A DNA stretch of 64,000 nt, taken from contig JAECYW010000014.1 of the NCBI GenBank assembly GCA_023014335.1, positions 1,736,001-1,800,000 of the forward strand, written 5' to 3'. The DNA is from Galerina marginata (Eukaryota > Basidiomycota > Agaricomycetes > Agaricales > Galerinaceae). The position numbers and the translations under genes were made by a program. Below are positions 22,447 through 33,687 of this stretch, piece by piece. Under the pieces are notes generated by a model. The model was not told the DNA's origin. It was given only the letters and a program-made list of their open reading frames with translations, and did not search any database. Position 1 is the first letter of the stretch. Every line of letters starts with the position of its first letter.

Positions 22447-22566
22447 TCGGACTATCTTAGCAGTCAAATAAAATACAATTGCAGTTTGTTAAAATAGTGT
22501 CTAATATTAGAAAGACAGTAATTTAGCACATTGCAGTATTTTGACTGACTGATAAAATAGTCCGGC
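22447..22566. repeat. Inverted repeat downstream of Helitron H1
   Basis: The arms begin CGGACTATCTTAGCAGTC on the left and read, on the complement of the right, CGGACTATTTTATCAGTC, separated by about 70 bp. It follows the Helitron stop codon directly and may be part of its 3' terminal structure. Confidence 0.6.
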
Positions 22567-22607
22567 CTATGTGTGAACATATATTAATGAGATAAAAAAA
22601 AAAAAAC

Positions 22608-22650
22608 GTAAGAACTCGTATTTGCCATGCGTAGCAATGGCTGCTTTGCA
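22608..22650 (+). mobile_element. E-family 3'-end relic, diverged
   Basis: GTAAGAACTCG, then the hairpin arms GCCAT / ATGGC and an end reading GCAAG. It is the same architecture as the 3' end of E1-E6, with ACTCG in place of ACTTG. It is followed directly by TGTATAC, which is internal LINE sequence also seen at about 55276, so this relic appears to sit inside the LINE, 5' of a T as elsewhere. Confidence 0.65.
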
Positions 22651-23583
22651 AGTGTATACTGAATCATGCGCCAATCGGTGCGTACTACCGCCGATTTAAC
22701 ATACAAGAGCCTCATGGCTGCCCCCGATGCGGTGCTCCTCGCGAGACCCGCTCGCACATCCTCTCGTATTGCCCAGGCTACGAGAGACCTGCTCCGACGG
22801 ACCGGTTACACGGTCTTTTGGAATTCCTGTTGGAGAATCCCACCGCTTTCTCCTTCGAACGCCCTGCCGCAGGCATAGGCTAACTGTGTCCGCGCGGTTC
22901 TCTTCGCCCAGAGAGGCCTTGATACCCGCTTCGGGTTGCTGCAGGCGAGGGAAGTCCAATCCCCGAGTCGGCAGAGGTTGACAGGCCAAGGACGGGGTCG
23001 TCGTGCCCGCGCGTTCTTCACTTCTCGTACCCGGTTGCATTTGCTACGACCGGTGGTTACAGAGTCGCCCGCATCTCGAGCGTTAGCGACACTTTTGGCT
23101 TGGGCGGTCGCGGTTCGTTCACTCGTCCTCGCGATCGGTTGGGTGCCTTAACCTCCCACTCTGCCTCTGTTAACATGACTGGTGTGGGTTTCGGGTCGTC
23201 AAAGCGTGGGTGGGCGAGGGTTTTCGAGTCGGGTCTGGGTTCTGAAGTGGGCGTCGGGTTTGGAAGGCGGAGAGAGTGCAGCAGCTGCGGCTGCCAGGAG
23301 ATGTTCGGGCTTCGGTCCTTACGTGGTATTGGCGTAGCGGTGGGGGCCGTCCCTCCCTCGCGGGACTGGGCGGTTAGGTGGTCCGTCCCCCCTAGCAAAG
23401 GCCTGGCGCACAAAGGACGCCGTTGGAAGGATTCGGAAGAAGTGGATGGGTTCGGGTTCGGTTCGGGGATTAGTAGTTTATCGCGCGCTTTCGACCGGGG
23501 ATTTGTGTTAGTTAGGCGACCGGACTGCTTTCGCGCACCGGTATATAAATTGTTGATTTAAAAAAAAAAAAAAAAAAAAAAAA
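22651..23583 (+). mobile_element. LINE (non-LTR retrotransposon) 3' fragment L1
   Basis: It carries the C-terminal zinc-knuckle region of a LINE ORF2 in decayed form, a long GC-rich 3' UTR and a 24-nt poly(A) tail (23560-23583). It is closely similar to the LINE at 55008-56207. At the right it abuts the Helitron H2 remnant directly. Confidence 0.85.
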
Positions 23584-23663
23584 GTAGTATCCATGATGCG
23601 ATCTCTGATCTCCTGAGGTGAAAGTGAATTTTTAATCCATAATAGCAGATGTAGATGCAAAGT
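23584..23663 (-). pseudogene. Helitron H2 fragment (HUH region, distal to copia insertion)
   Basis: The complement encodes the HUH motif HLHLLLW followed by IKNSLSPQEIRDRIMD, matching Helitron H1 just after residue 952. It is cut off by the LINE poly(A) on one side and by the copia element on the other. The last five bases (AAAGT, 23659-23663) are the copia target duplication. Confidence 0.88.
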
Positions 23664-24136
23664 TGTTAGAATTAGTTGATAAAACACTTCTGAACTCTGT
23701 AGATAGTGTTTTACTTTTGGTTTCATATTGGTTTCAACTAGTTTCACTGTAAAATAGCGTGATTTGCATAGTAATTCGCTTATAGCGTAAGATAGAAGCG
23801 ATATTACGTAAAAAGCTTTACTGTTTCGTAATCTCCTCATCGAGACCTTTCCGTCGATATTCTTTTTGTAGTGTAATTCGGAGTTCTGTGTCACAATTAT
23901 TTCGAACGCGATATTGTGGACACCTATCGTCACGCCTCGCCTCGTACGGTAGCTAGCATACGTACCAACATGTAATCCCTCTTATGTCTCGGAAACGAAG
24001 ACATACGATTGAAACTCGGGCTTATACAAGCGTTTTACTACTTTTTGACTCAAATCATCAGTTTGTGCAAACTAAGCTTATTGTGCTCTTATTAGTGTTA
24101 ATCACTAGTAACACACTTTATTGTGAAAGTCTAACA
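23664..24136 (+). repeat. Copia 5' LTR, 473 bp
   Basis: Starts TGTTAGAATT and ends GTCTAACA. By eye it differs from the 3' LTR at two positions, suggesting a fairly recent insertion. Confidence 0.95.
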
Positions 24137-24148
24137 GGTTATGGGCCC
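24137..24148 (+). promoter_or_regulatory. Primer-binding site for initiator tRNA-Met half-molecule
   Basis: GGTTATGGGCCC begins right after the LTR. It is complementary to the anticodon stem-loop of eukaryotic initiator tRNA-Met, not to a tRNA 3' end. This is the arrangement known from Drosophila copia, which is primed by a 5' half of that tRNA. Confidence 0.82.
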
Positions 24149-24257
24149 CGGCCTTAGTCTGGCACACATCTGATTGATTTAAACTGCTTGTGCCCTTTGG
24201 GAACTTTGAAACTTGGAATTGAAAGCTTTGAAGCTTTAAACAAACTCAACTTTGAAA

Positions 24258-26605
24258 ATGTCTTCTGACAATTCAATGGCAAAGATCAAACCTTTATCTT
24301 CTGCAAACTACCCGGAGTGGTCTGGAGAGATGAAGGCATGGTTAATGCGAAATGGACTATGGAGACTAGTGTCTGGCAAGGAATCTAAACCAAGTGGTTC
24401 AGATGAATTGACAAAGTGGGAATCAAAAGCAGAAAAGGCTGCTGGTGAAATCTACCTTTTGGTAGAAAATGATCAAAGGGTGCACTTTAGAGGGCATGAA
24501 GAAGACCCTATTGAGATGTGGAAGTTATTGGAACAAGCCCACCTGTCTAAGAAGCCAGGAGCGCGGTTCAATGCCTATGATGACCTGTTTTCAATCAGAA
24601 AGCAGGATGACGAGTCTTTGGTTAATTTGGGAGTTCGCATTGAAAAGGCCATGCAGAATATCCAAAATCTTTGTCCAAAAGATTTTAAGATTGAAGAACT
24701 TGATGATGAGTTGCAGTGCATGGCGCTTATCCGTGCATTGCCTGAAGACTATCGTCATTTGGCTTCTAGTCTGTTGTTAATGGACAAGATGGATAAAACC
24801 GTTATAATGCAAGCCTATAGAAGTGAAGAACTTCATCGTCAACGTCAGGCAGAGAATGTAAATATGGCAAAGACAGGTGGTGGCGGAGGGAAAAAGCCTT
24901 GGAATGGCAAACGCGGCAAACGGGATGTCAAAGACATTAATTGCTTCATCTGTAAAAAGTTGGGGCATTACGCGTCGGATTGTCCGGAACTGAAGGACAA
25001 GCAGCCAGAGGGTGCCAAAAAGACAGAAGAAGAGAAGGCAGCAGCAGTGACAGAATTTGCTGGCAAGGCAAGTGCTGTTGCTGAACATGAAGTCAATTCT
25101 ACATCTTCTAACGTTTTTCATTGGAATGCGGATACAGGGGCCACTTCTAATATGACACCGCATAGAAATTGGATTCGCAATTATAGACCTTATAGAGTGC
25201 CAATTAGACTTGCGGATCATAGAATAGTCTATTCAGAAGGTGTTGGGACGGTCTTATTTCGCCCTGTATATAAAGGAAAACGTTATAGAGATGTTGAATT
25301 CACTAGAGTATTACATGTACCTGCGCTTCGTAATAACCTTCTTGCTGTTCTATATTTGACAAAACATAAAGGCATTGATGTACATATTTCTGGACCCACA
25401 ATGAACTTTCTTCATGATAATCAATGGATTTTTAGTGCTACTATGGATCATAATGATGTTGCGTATTTAGATGGTTGCACTATTGATAAGATGGAGAATG
25501 TACATTTGGCTTCTACGCTGCCTCTTGATTTGTCTTTATGGCATAAACGGCTTGGACACCAAAACTATGCTGATATTAAGATGATGATGTCGCAAAAGCT
25601 AGTTGATGGTTTGATGTTAGACTCGGATGAAAAGCCTGATCCTATTTGTGAGCCATGTCTGGCTGGTAAAATGCATGCCAATCCTTTTCCATCTTCTGAG
25701 CATCGCGCAACTGAAGTCTTGGAATTAGTTCATTCAGATGTTCATGAAATCGGAGTTATATCGCATGGTGGTTTTAGATACTGGGTCTCTTTTATTGATG
25801 ACTGTGGGCGCTTTAAAGTGCTTATCCCTATCAAGAAAAAGAGTGAAACCTTTGCTGCGTTTAAACAATTCAAAGCTTATGCGGAGAATTTAACCGGCAA
25901 GAAAATCAAGCGATTCCGTGATGATAAAGCTGGTGAATACATGTCAAAGGAAATGGCAGACTATATGGATGCATGTGGTATTATCAGGGAGCATACCGTC
26001 AGAAACAGGCCTCAGCAGAATGGAGTAGCTGAACGTGCAAATAGGCTATTTGCTGAGAGAATAGTGGCTTTGTTGGAAGAGTCTGGCTTGTCCAAGAAAT
26101 TTTGGGCTGAGTGTTTGGCTGCACTTGTACACGTCTTGAATCGCTGTCCCACATCTGCGGTGAAGGGGAAAACACCTTATGAAATCTGGCACAAATCGAA
26201 ACCTAGTGTTGCGCATTTACGAGTTTGGGGTTGTGTTGCATATGTTCATATTCAAAGGGATAAACGGGAGAAGTTGGGTTCACATATGGAAAAGTGCATA
26301 TTCATTGGCTATCCTGACGGCTACAAGGGTTGGAGATTTTACAATCCTGAAACCAAGAAAGTCATCATTTGTGAACGGGCAGATTTTGATGAACGCTACA
26401 CATATAGTGGAGAGTTGTTAAAGCCCAAAGCAAGTATAAATGATGACAATGACGTTGAACCCCGCCCATTGATCCCAGAAAATGATGATGCTCCACCCCC
26501 GGAATTGTTACCTCAAGTTGAAGTTCAACCTCCGAGAAATATCAATGATCCAGTGATAATGGTTCAACCTCCTGCTGAACCTCCTGTGATTGTGGAGGAA
26601 CCGGT
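24258..26605 (+). CDS. Copia gag-pol part 1: gag, CCHC, protease, integrase
   Basis: ATG at 24258. Order: UBN2-like gag, CCHC zinc knuckle CFICKKLGHYASDC (from residue 229), aspartic protease with DTGATS at about residue 292, pre-integrase motif LWHKRLGH, then the integrase core. Its acidic residues are in LVHSDVH, SFIDDCGRF and the Glu of DKAGEY, followed by the ENGVAER-like QNGVAERANR. The frame runs into E2 at 26606, which adds 22 foreign codons before a stop. It makes the capsid, processing and integration proteins of the element. Confidence 0.93.
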
Positions 26606-27849
26606 TTACAAGTTCTTACGTAGTAAAAGAACTTGTTTTCCGGCCTGCATAGCAGGCAGAAATGGTTTCTAACGCAATGGTTGGAAATTCTCCCACTCAT
26701 ATAGTGACCCTGCACCAATTTCTGTATCTCAGCCATTACTGGGCCAATTTTTATGATCTTGGTATCAAAAAATTTGTAAAAATCAGGACTTTCATGTGGC
26801 ATGTGTATCCAGGGTCCATTAGGTCATGTGACCTGCTCACACGACCCAAAAAGCGCAAATTTGTGTAAATTTACACTTGAAATGGATTTCAGTGAGCTAG
26901 ATATGCTAAAATGTGTGGCCCAGACCAATCTAAAGTAATGTACAAATATTTACATATGTTTTGCAATGATGTCATGGTGTCCAAATCCGGCAAACAGTCA
27001 GCTCAACTTGGTGAAAATTGGTGTTAAAGTGACTGGATAACCCATAAAAGGCACACCAAACATTGCAAAACATGACCAAATAACATGAAAATAATGTTCT
27101 AGAAGCTTACATAATCAAACTCACAGCAGGACTTTGTGCAATTGCCTTGAATTTGGTAATGCACCAACTTGGACCAAAATATTCTCAGGGATATGTCATG
27201 TGATATGTGCGCACAGACCACCTGTTAGGTAAAAAACAGATTATCAGTATTTTTATTTTATTTTAATGCCTTTAAAATCTCTCAATATAGCTTATTTACT
27301 GTGTTTTCAACAATATTCCGCATTTGGTAAGTCACATAAAGATGTGACAATATGTATGTGACACCATCTTTTAGCCCTGATTTTTCTGATAATTACACAC
27401 TTTGTTTCAAGGCAATCCAATAGAAACTAAGTGACGTAAGAATTAATCTAGTTACAAGTTCTTATTGTAGTCAATTAATTAATCTTGTTACAAGTTCTTA
27501 CGTAGTAAAAGAACTTGTTTTCCGGCCTGCATAGCAGGCAGAAATGGTTTCTAACGCAATGGTTGGAAATTCTCCCACTCATATAGTGACCCTGCACCAA
27601 TTTCTGTATCTCAGCCATTACTGGGCCAATTTTTATGATCTTGGTATCAAAAAAATCGTAAAAATCAGGGCCTTTAGGCTTGTTAGATTCGCCTCATTTT
27701 TCTGCTTTTTTTGAGTATAAGATCATCCCAATAGCTTCAGATTTGAGCGGACTATGCATTATTTACTTATTTAACCTTTATTTATAGTCGGACTCACCTT
27801 GAAAGTAAGAACTTGTTTTTGCCATGCGTAGCAATGGCCTCTGACCAAG
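26606..27849 (+). mobile_element. E-family element copy E2, inserted in copia pol
   Basis: 1244 bp, one long unit plus the 3' part. The second 5' end is at about 27488. It lacks the 18-bp CACGTG palindrome found in E1 and E6. The copia codons on either side join in frame with neither gain nor loss of bases when exactly these coordinates are removed, which argues for no target duplication. Target: GGT|TGT. Confidence 0.88.
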
Positions 27850-28657
27850 TGTACCGAAGATTGAACCGAAGTCAAGGGAAGCAACACCAGAAGTAGATGA
27901 ACAAGATGCAGACTCAGAGGAAATTGAAGCTGGGCCATCCTTTGATCCTAGACCAATTGCTGTTCGACGTGAAAGACGTCCTCCAAAGAAACCTACGGAA
28001 TGGTGGAAAGTGCGTCATCCAACACCTGCCATTGCTTCTGACTCTGAGGAGGATGATGATGAAGGCAGTGAGGAAGAAGCCTATGTTGCAAGTTCTAGCA
28101 ATTGTGATCCACAATCATTCAAGGAGGCTAAACGGAGTGAACAAGCGGAGCAGTGGGATGCTGCAATGCTGGAGGAATATAACTGGCACTTAGAAAACGG
28201 AACTTGGAAAATTGTGGAATTGCCAGATGGTCAAAAAGCAATTGGATCAAAATGGGTGTATAGGGTGAAGCATAATGCAGATGGGTCAATTGAGCGATTT
28301 AAAGCACGTGTGGTCGCAAAGGGGTTCAACCAGCGACCGGGTCAAGACTTCTTTGAAACCTTTGCATCTACAATGCGTCAGGCAACTGTTCGTATTGTTC
28401 TGGCTCTTGCTGCCATTGAAGATTTGGAACTTCGTTCTGTGGACATATCCTATGCATTTACGAATAGTGATATTGATGTTGAAATCTACATGGAGCAGCC
28501 AGAAGGATTTAGGCAAGGTGGACCAAGAACTGTCTGTCGACTTGACAAGTCCATTTATGGGTTAAAGCAGTCATCACGTTTATGGGGTGAGACACTGTGT
28601 GCTGTGTTAATTGAACTTGGGTTCAAGAAAACATACAGTGATGCATCACTCTATATA
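27850..28657 (+). CDS. Copia pol part 2: linker and first half of reverse transcriptase
   Basis: Continues the frame from 26605. An acidic linker (EEVDEQDADSEE-like) and a basic patch RRERRPPKK precede the RVT_2 domain. Recognisable motifs are WDAAMLEEYNWHLENGTW, KWVYRVK, ARVVAKGF and VDISYAF. The frame breaks at SLYI, just before the catalytic strand, where E3 is inserted. Confidence 0.9.
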
Positions 28658-29018
28658 CTTGGTCAGAGGCCATTGCTGCGCATGGCAAAAACAAGTTCTT
28701 ACTTTCAAGGTGAGTCCGACTATAAATAGAGGTTAAATAAGTAAATAATGCATAGTCCGCTCAAATCTGAATCGATTAGGATGATCTTATACTCAAAAAA
28801 AGCAGAAAAATGAGGCGAATCTAACAAGCCTAAAGGCCCTGATTTTTACGATTTTTTTGATACCAAGATCATAAAAATTGGCCCAGTAATGGCTGAGATA
28901 CAGAAACCATGCAGGGTCACTATAGCAGTGGGAGAATTTCGAACGATCGCGTTAGGAATGTTTTCTGCCTGCTATGCAGGCCGGAAAACAAGTTCTTTTA
29001 CTACGTAAGAACTTGTAA
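28658..29018 (-). mobile_element. E-family element copy E3 (short form, 361 bp), in copia pol
   Basis: The shortest copy: only the terminal unit, in reverse orientation, with both conserved ends (CTTGGTCAG here, TTACAAG on the complement). Removing exactly this segment rejoins the copia reverse-transcriptase frame, again without duplicated bases. It belongs to the subtype reading AACATTCCTAACG near the 5' hairpins, like E4 and E5. Confidence 0.88.
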
Positions 29019-30029
29019 TTTGACAGAGATGGTATCAAAGTCATAATGCCCGTGTTTGTGGATGATATCACACTTGCATCTAAATCAAAGGAGGCATTGG
29101 ACAACTTTGTAGTTGAGCTGGCAAAACATTTTAAACTAAGGGACCTTGGTGAAACTAAATTCCTGCTAGGCGTTGAAATCACTCGGAATAGAGAAAAGCG
29201 AAAGCTCTATCTTTCCCAACGTCAGTACATCATCAACAAGCTAGAGGAATTTAATATGGCTGATTGCAAGCCCCTTGGTACCCCTATGCTGCCTGGATCA
29301 AAGTTGACAGCTCAAGAAAGTCCTAAAACTCCTGAGGATAAGATGGAAATGCAGAACATCCCTTACATTAATGCCGTTGGATCCCTCATGTATTTGGCTA
29401 TCATGACGCGTCCCGATATTGCTTTTACAGTGGGTGTGCTTGCACGTTTTAATTCCAATCCTGGAATGGCACACTGGAAAGCTGTTAAGCATTTGTTCCG
29501 CTATTTGAAAGGAACACTGGATTTGAAGCTGGAGTATGGCCCAGACCCATCTATTGGAAATAGGATGTTTATAACCTATAGTGATGCTGATCATGGAGGG
29601 GACAAGGATGCTGGAAAGTCCACATCTGGGTATTTGGTTAAGATTGGGTCTGGAGCTGTGTCGTGGCGAAGCAAACTGCAGCAAGTTGTAACAAGATCAA
29701 CAACTGAAGCAGAGTATATTGCTGCTGGGCTGGCTGGCATGGAAATCCGTTGGGTGCAGAATTTATTAATGGAACTTGGTTATACGCCATCCGCACCAGC
29801 CACATTATATATGGACAATCAGTCATCTATGTCCGTTGCAAAGAATCCAGAACATCATGGAAGGATGAAACATCTGGATTTATGTTTTTACTGGTTGCGA
29901 GATCAAGTTTCAATGAAACGAATAGAGCCCATTCATTGTAGAACGGAAGATATGCCAGCCGACTTGTTAACAAAAGCCCTTGCTAAGCCACAAGTTGAAA
30001 AACTCCGAGCTGAAATAGGGTTGAAGTAG
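29019..30029 (+). CDS. Copia pol part 3: reverse transcriptase end and RNase H
   Basis: Carries the catalytic FVDDITLAS motif, the thumb region (FLLGVEITR), then RNase H with TYSDADHGG, the STSGYLV segment and STTEAEYIA. Stop at 30027-30029. Parts 1 to 3 sum to 4167 nt including the stop, divisible by three. No stop or frameshift is seen apart from the two insertions. Confidence 0.92.
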   Translation, partial: FDRDGIKVIMPVFVDDITLASKSKEALDNFVVELAKHFKLRDLGETKFLLGVEITRNREKRKLYLSQRQYIINKLEEFNMADCKPLGTPMLPGSKLTAQESPKTPEDKMEMQNIPYINAVGSLMYLAIMTRPDIAFTVGVLARFNSNPGMAHWKAVKHLFRYLKGTLDLKLEYGPDPSIGNRMFITYSDADHGGDKDAGKSTSGYLVKIGSGAVSWRSKLQQVVTRSTTEAEYIAAGLAGMEIRWVQNLLMELGYTPSAPATLYMDNQSSMSVAKNPEHHGRMKHLDLCFYWLRDQVSMKRIEPIHCRTEDMPADLLTKALAKPQVEKLRAEIGLK

Positions 30030-30172
30030 GAAGAGGGAGAGATGTTGAATCAGGGGGTTGTTGATGGGATGATACAACATCTCATATGGACTTTGTTTGA
30101 TTTATGGACTTTGGCTTGATGAATGAACTATTCTTGTGTTATATAATTTTTAAAGTTACAGAAGTGTTATAT

Positions 30173-30182
30173 CAGGGGGTTG
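30173..30182 (+). promoter_or_regulatory. Polypurine-tract-like site before 3' LTR
   Basis: CAGGGGGTTG directly precedes the 3' LTR. A near-identical GAATCAGGGGGTTG lies at about 30048, after a purine run at 30029-30044. The site adjoining the LTR is the likelier plus-strand primer. Confidence 0.5.
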
Positions 30183-30655
30183 TGTTAGAATTAGTTGATA
30201 AAACACTTCTGAACTCTGTAGATAGTGTTTTACTTTTGGTTTCATATTGGTTTCAACTAGTTTCACTGTAAAATAGCGTGATTTGCATAGTAATTCGCTT
30301 ATAACGTAAGATAGAAGCAATATTACGTAAAAAGCTTTACTGTTTCGTAATCTCCTCATCGAGACCTTTCCGTCGATATTCTTTTTGTAGTGTAATTCGG
30401 AGTTCTGTGTCACAATTATTTCGAACGCGATATTGTGGACACCTATCGTCACGCCTCGCCTCGTACGGTAGCTAGCATACGTACCAACATGTAATCCCTC
30501 TTATGTCTCGGAAACGAAGACATACGATTGAAACTCGGGCTTATACAAGCGTTTTACTACTTTTTGACTCAAATCATCAGTTTGTGCAAACTAAGCTTAT
30601 TGTGCTCTTATTAGTGTTAATCACTAGTAACACACTTTATTGTGAAAGTCTAACA
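30183..30655 (+). repeat. Copia 3' LTR, 473 bp
   Basis: Same length and ends as the 5' LTR, with two differences near ATAACG and GAAGCAAT. It is followed by the AAAGT duplication at 30656-30660. Confidence 0.95.
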
Positions 30656-32437
30656 AAAGTTAGACGACCTTGCTGTTCAACTGTTCCATAGTAAGCATTT
30701 GTTTTACCATACAAGCCTGGAGAGTTATTGCCAACACCCAATACATGTTTAATAAAGGTTTCACACATAAAATGAAAGAATCTTGCAGCTGCCACAGGGT
30801 TTTGAGCAACAAGGCGGTAAGCTTCATCAGGCAGACAAATCTCAGGTTTGAACTCAATATCTTTATCAGCAAAATAAAGACAGATTGGATGTTTACTATC
30901 TGCAGGAGAAAGTGTAATAAACCAAGAAGGAGCACCTATATAGGAAATCAAAGACCATATTTCATTGCGCATAGACTTTTTACCTGCTAAAGAACCTTCA
31001 ACATGACCTCCAATTGTATCCAAGTCTTGTATGACTTTATAGCATAGTTTTTCCTCTTCAGTTTCAGGTTTTACATGCTCACCAAGAGAAAGGCGCTTGC
31101 TAATATTGGATAACACTGAATGATTAAGGTTTAATAGGCGATTAGCCATTTCAGAAAAATAAGATCTTTGTACTACTAATCTTCCTCGACTTGTACTTTG
31201 AGAAATCTGTTCATGATTAAATGCAATCAAAGGAAAATTGGGATCAGTTTGAAACCTTTTATCATGATACATTAACAGATGTCTTTTCTGGACCAAAGGT
31301 GAATGAATTTTGTTCATTATTGATTGACCTATACCACCATGACCATATGGAAAAAGCCATGGAAGCATAGAAGGAAACAACTGAGGATTTTTAAATATTG
31401 AGCAAGGTTTTTCAGAATGGCCAGCAAATAAAATTTTTCCATTGCTCATAAGATGTTCCAAAGCTTTAGCCTTTATAGTATCAATAGAAAGCTCTGAAAA
31501 CTCTTGTCCTGTAAGACCTTGAACAATAAACGAGCAAGGACCTGATTCTACACCATCTTCTTCTTCATTATCATGTACACTAGTGGCTTCTGGATCTTTA
31601 TTTATAATAGACTCTCTATAATCAATAACAACAGGATAGTCACTTTCAGGATATTGCATTAAATTGTCTTTTGAGATACCAACATCAGAATAATCAGTAT
31701 GATTTAATTTAAGCCAGTTTAAAGCCTTTGCTACATGGTTGCGACGGACAAGTAAAGGAGTGCGTTTAATATCATCTTTGGTGGGTCTGCAAGGTCCAGT
31801 AAATATAAATGCAAGAACTTCATCAAGCTCTTTTACTGGAGGTGGTAAAACATCATATATTTTTGGGACTGGATTTTGAAAGGTAATAGCATTGGCTCTC
31901 ATTTTATATCTGCCTGATGCCACTTTGACTATGCATCTATTGTGTCTTACACGTGCAATTAAAAGCTTTTCTACATAAGTCAGATTTTTAAGCACATCTG
32001 GTACTTCACCAATCCAAAAACCTGAAGCTAAAGCAAATGAGGGTATTTTGTTTTTCTTTAAACTAGCACAACAGATTTTACATGCATGAGTACATTTTGA
32101 ATCAATAATTGGACCAGTAATATCAGAAATTGGATCTTCAGGAGTTTTTCTTTCTTTGCGAGTAATACCTGGATTTATTAATACCTTTAGTCTATCTTTT
32201 ATTTCACTTAAGGGTATTAGATTTCTAAATGGTGTTAATCTTCCACAAACTGCACAGCCTGCTTCTACAAATTGAGAAGGACTTGTATCTTGTATAAAGC
32301 CTGAAATTATTTTATAAAGTAGACTTTTAGATGGTGGCTGAGGAGGAAAAGTTTTATTTCTTTCTTCAGACTCAGATATATCTTTTTGTTTCTTTAGGTT
32401 ATTTTGGACCACTTTATTGTGGATATGATTTGCTTTT
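30656..32437 (-). pseudogene. Helitron H2 replicase, central fragment
   Basis: Nearly 600 codons closely related to Helitron H1 from about residue 385 to the HUH region (shared GFWIGEVPDVLKNLTYVEK-type and RYKMRANAITFQNP segments). It ends exactly at GRLT where copia is inserted, and the frame resumes at 23663. At the other end it is broken by E4 at 32438. It is open throughout, so H2 was probably intact when hit. The whole helicase half is missing. Confidence 0.92.
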
Positions 32438-33687
32438 TTACAAGTTCTTACGTAGTAAAAGAACTTGTTTTCCGGCCTGCATAGCAGGCAGAAAACATTC
32501 CTAACGCAATGGTTGGAAATTCTCCCACTGCTATAGTGACCCTGCATGGTTTCTGTATCTCAGCCATTACTGGGCCAATTTTTATGATCTTGGTATCAAA
32601 AAAATTGTAAAAATCAGGGCTTTCATGTGGCATGTGTATCCAGGGTTGATTAGGTCATGTGACCTGTTCACACAACCCAAAAAGCGCAAATTTGTGTGAA
32701 TTTACACTTGAAATGGATTTCAGTGAGCTAGATATGCTAAAATGTGTTGCCCAGACCAATCTAGAATAATGTACAAATATTTACATATGTTTTGCAATGA
32801 TGTCATGGTGTCCAAATCAGGCAAACAGTCAGCTCAACTTGGTGAAAATCCAAAAATTGGTGTTAAACTGACTGGATAACCCATAAAAGGCACACCAAAC
32901 ATTGAAAAACATGACCAAATAACATGGAAATAATGTTCTAGAAGCTTACATAATCAAAGTCACAGCAGGACTTTGTGCAATTGCCTTGGATTTGGTAATG
33001 CACCAACTTGGACCAAAATATTCTCAGGGATATGTCATGTGATATGTGTGCACAGACCATCTCTTAGATAAAAAAAACATTATCAGTATTTTTATTTTAT
33101 TTTAATGTCTTTAAAATCTCTCAATATAGCTTATTTACTGTGTTTTCAACAATATTCCGCATTTGGTAAGTCACATAAAGATGTGACAATACGCATGTGA
33201 CACCATCTTTTAGCCCTGATTTTTCTGATAATTACACACTTTATTTCAAAGAAATCCGATAAAAACTAAGTGACGTATGAACTAATCTTATTACAAGTTC
33301 TTATTGTAGTCAATTAATTAATCTTGTTACAAGTTCTTACGTAGTAAAAGAACTTGTTTTCCGGCCTGCATAGCAGGCAGAAAACATTCCTAACGCAATG
33401 GTTGGAAATTCTCCCACTGCTATAGTGACCCTGCATGGTTTCTGTATCTCAGCCATTACTGGGCCAATTTTTATGATCTTGGTATCAAAAAAATCGTAAA
33501 AATCAGGGCCTTTAGGCTTGTTAGATTCGCCTCATTTTTCTGCTTTTTTTGAGTATAAGATCATCCTAATAGCTTCAGATTTGAGCGGACTATGTAATAT
33601 TTACTTATTTAACCTTTATTTATAGTCGGACTCACCTAGAAAGTAAGAACTTGTTTTTGCCATGCGCAGCAATGGCCTCTGACCAAG
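32438..33687 (+). mobile_element. E-family element copy E4, inserted in Helitron H2
   Basis: 1250 bp with both conserved ends; a second 5' end is at about 33330. Removing it rejoins the H2 frame across a short run of T (A on the coding strand). It is of the AACATTCCTAACG subtype and lacks the CACGTG palindrome. Confidence 0.85.

Larger units (their letters stand above)
8010..22566 (+). mobile_element. Helitron H1 (body; outer ends not resolved)
   Basis: Autonomous-type rolling-circle transposon with a HUH/Y2 replicase and Pif1-type helicase, interrupted by a KDZ-type element at 14459-21238. I could not fix the canonical 5'-TC or 3'-CTRR ends. The boundaries given run from the replicase start to the end of a large inverted repeat downstream of the stop. 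The companion gene at 4269-6785 may also belong to it. Confidence 0.7.
23664..30655 (+). mobile_element. Ty1/copia LTR retrotransposon, complete but split by two E elements
   Basis: It is bounded by 473-bp direct LTRs and the 5-bp target duplication AAAGT (23659-23663 and 30656-30660). Without E2 (1244 bp) and E3 (361 bp) it would be 5387 bp. It has a primer-binding site directly after the 5' LTR and a G-rich tract before the 3' LTR. The gag-pol frame remains a continuous 1388 codons if both E copies are skipped. It is inserted in the replicase frame of Helitron H2. Confidence 0.95.
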
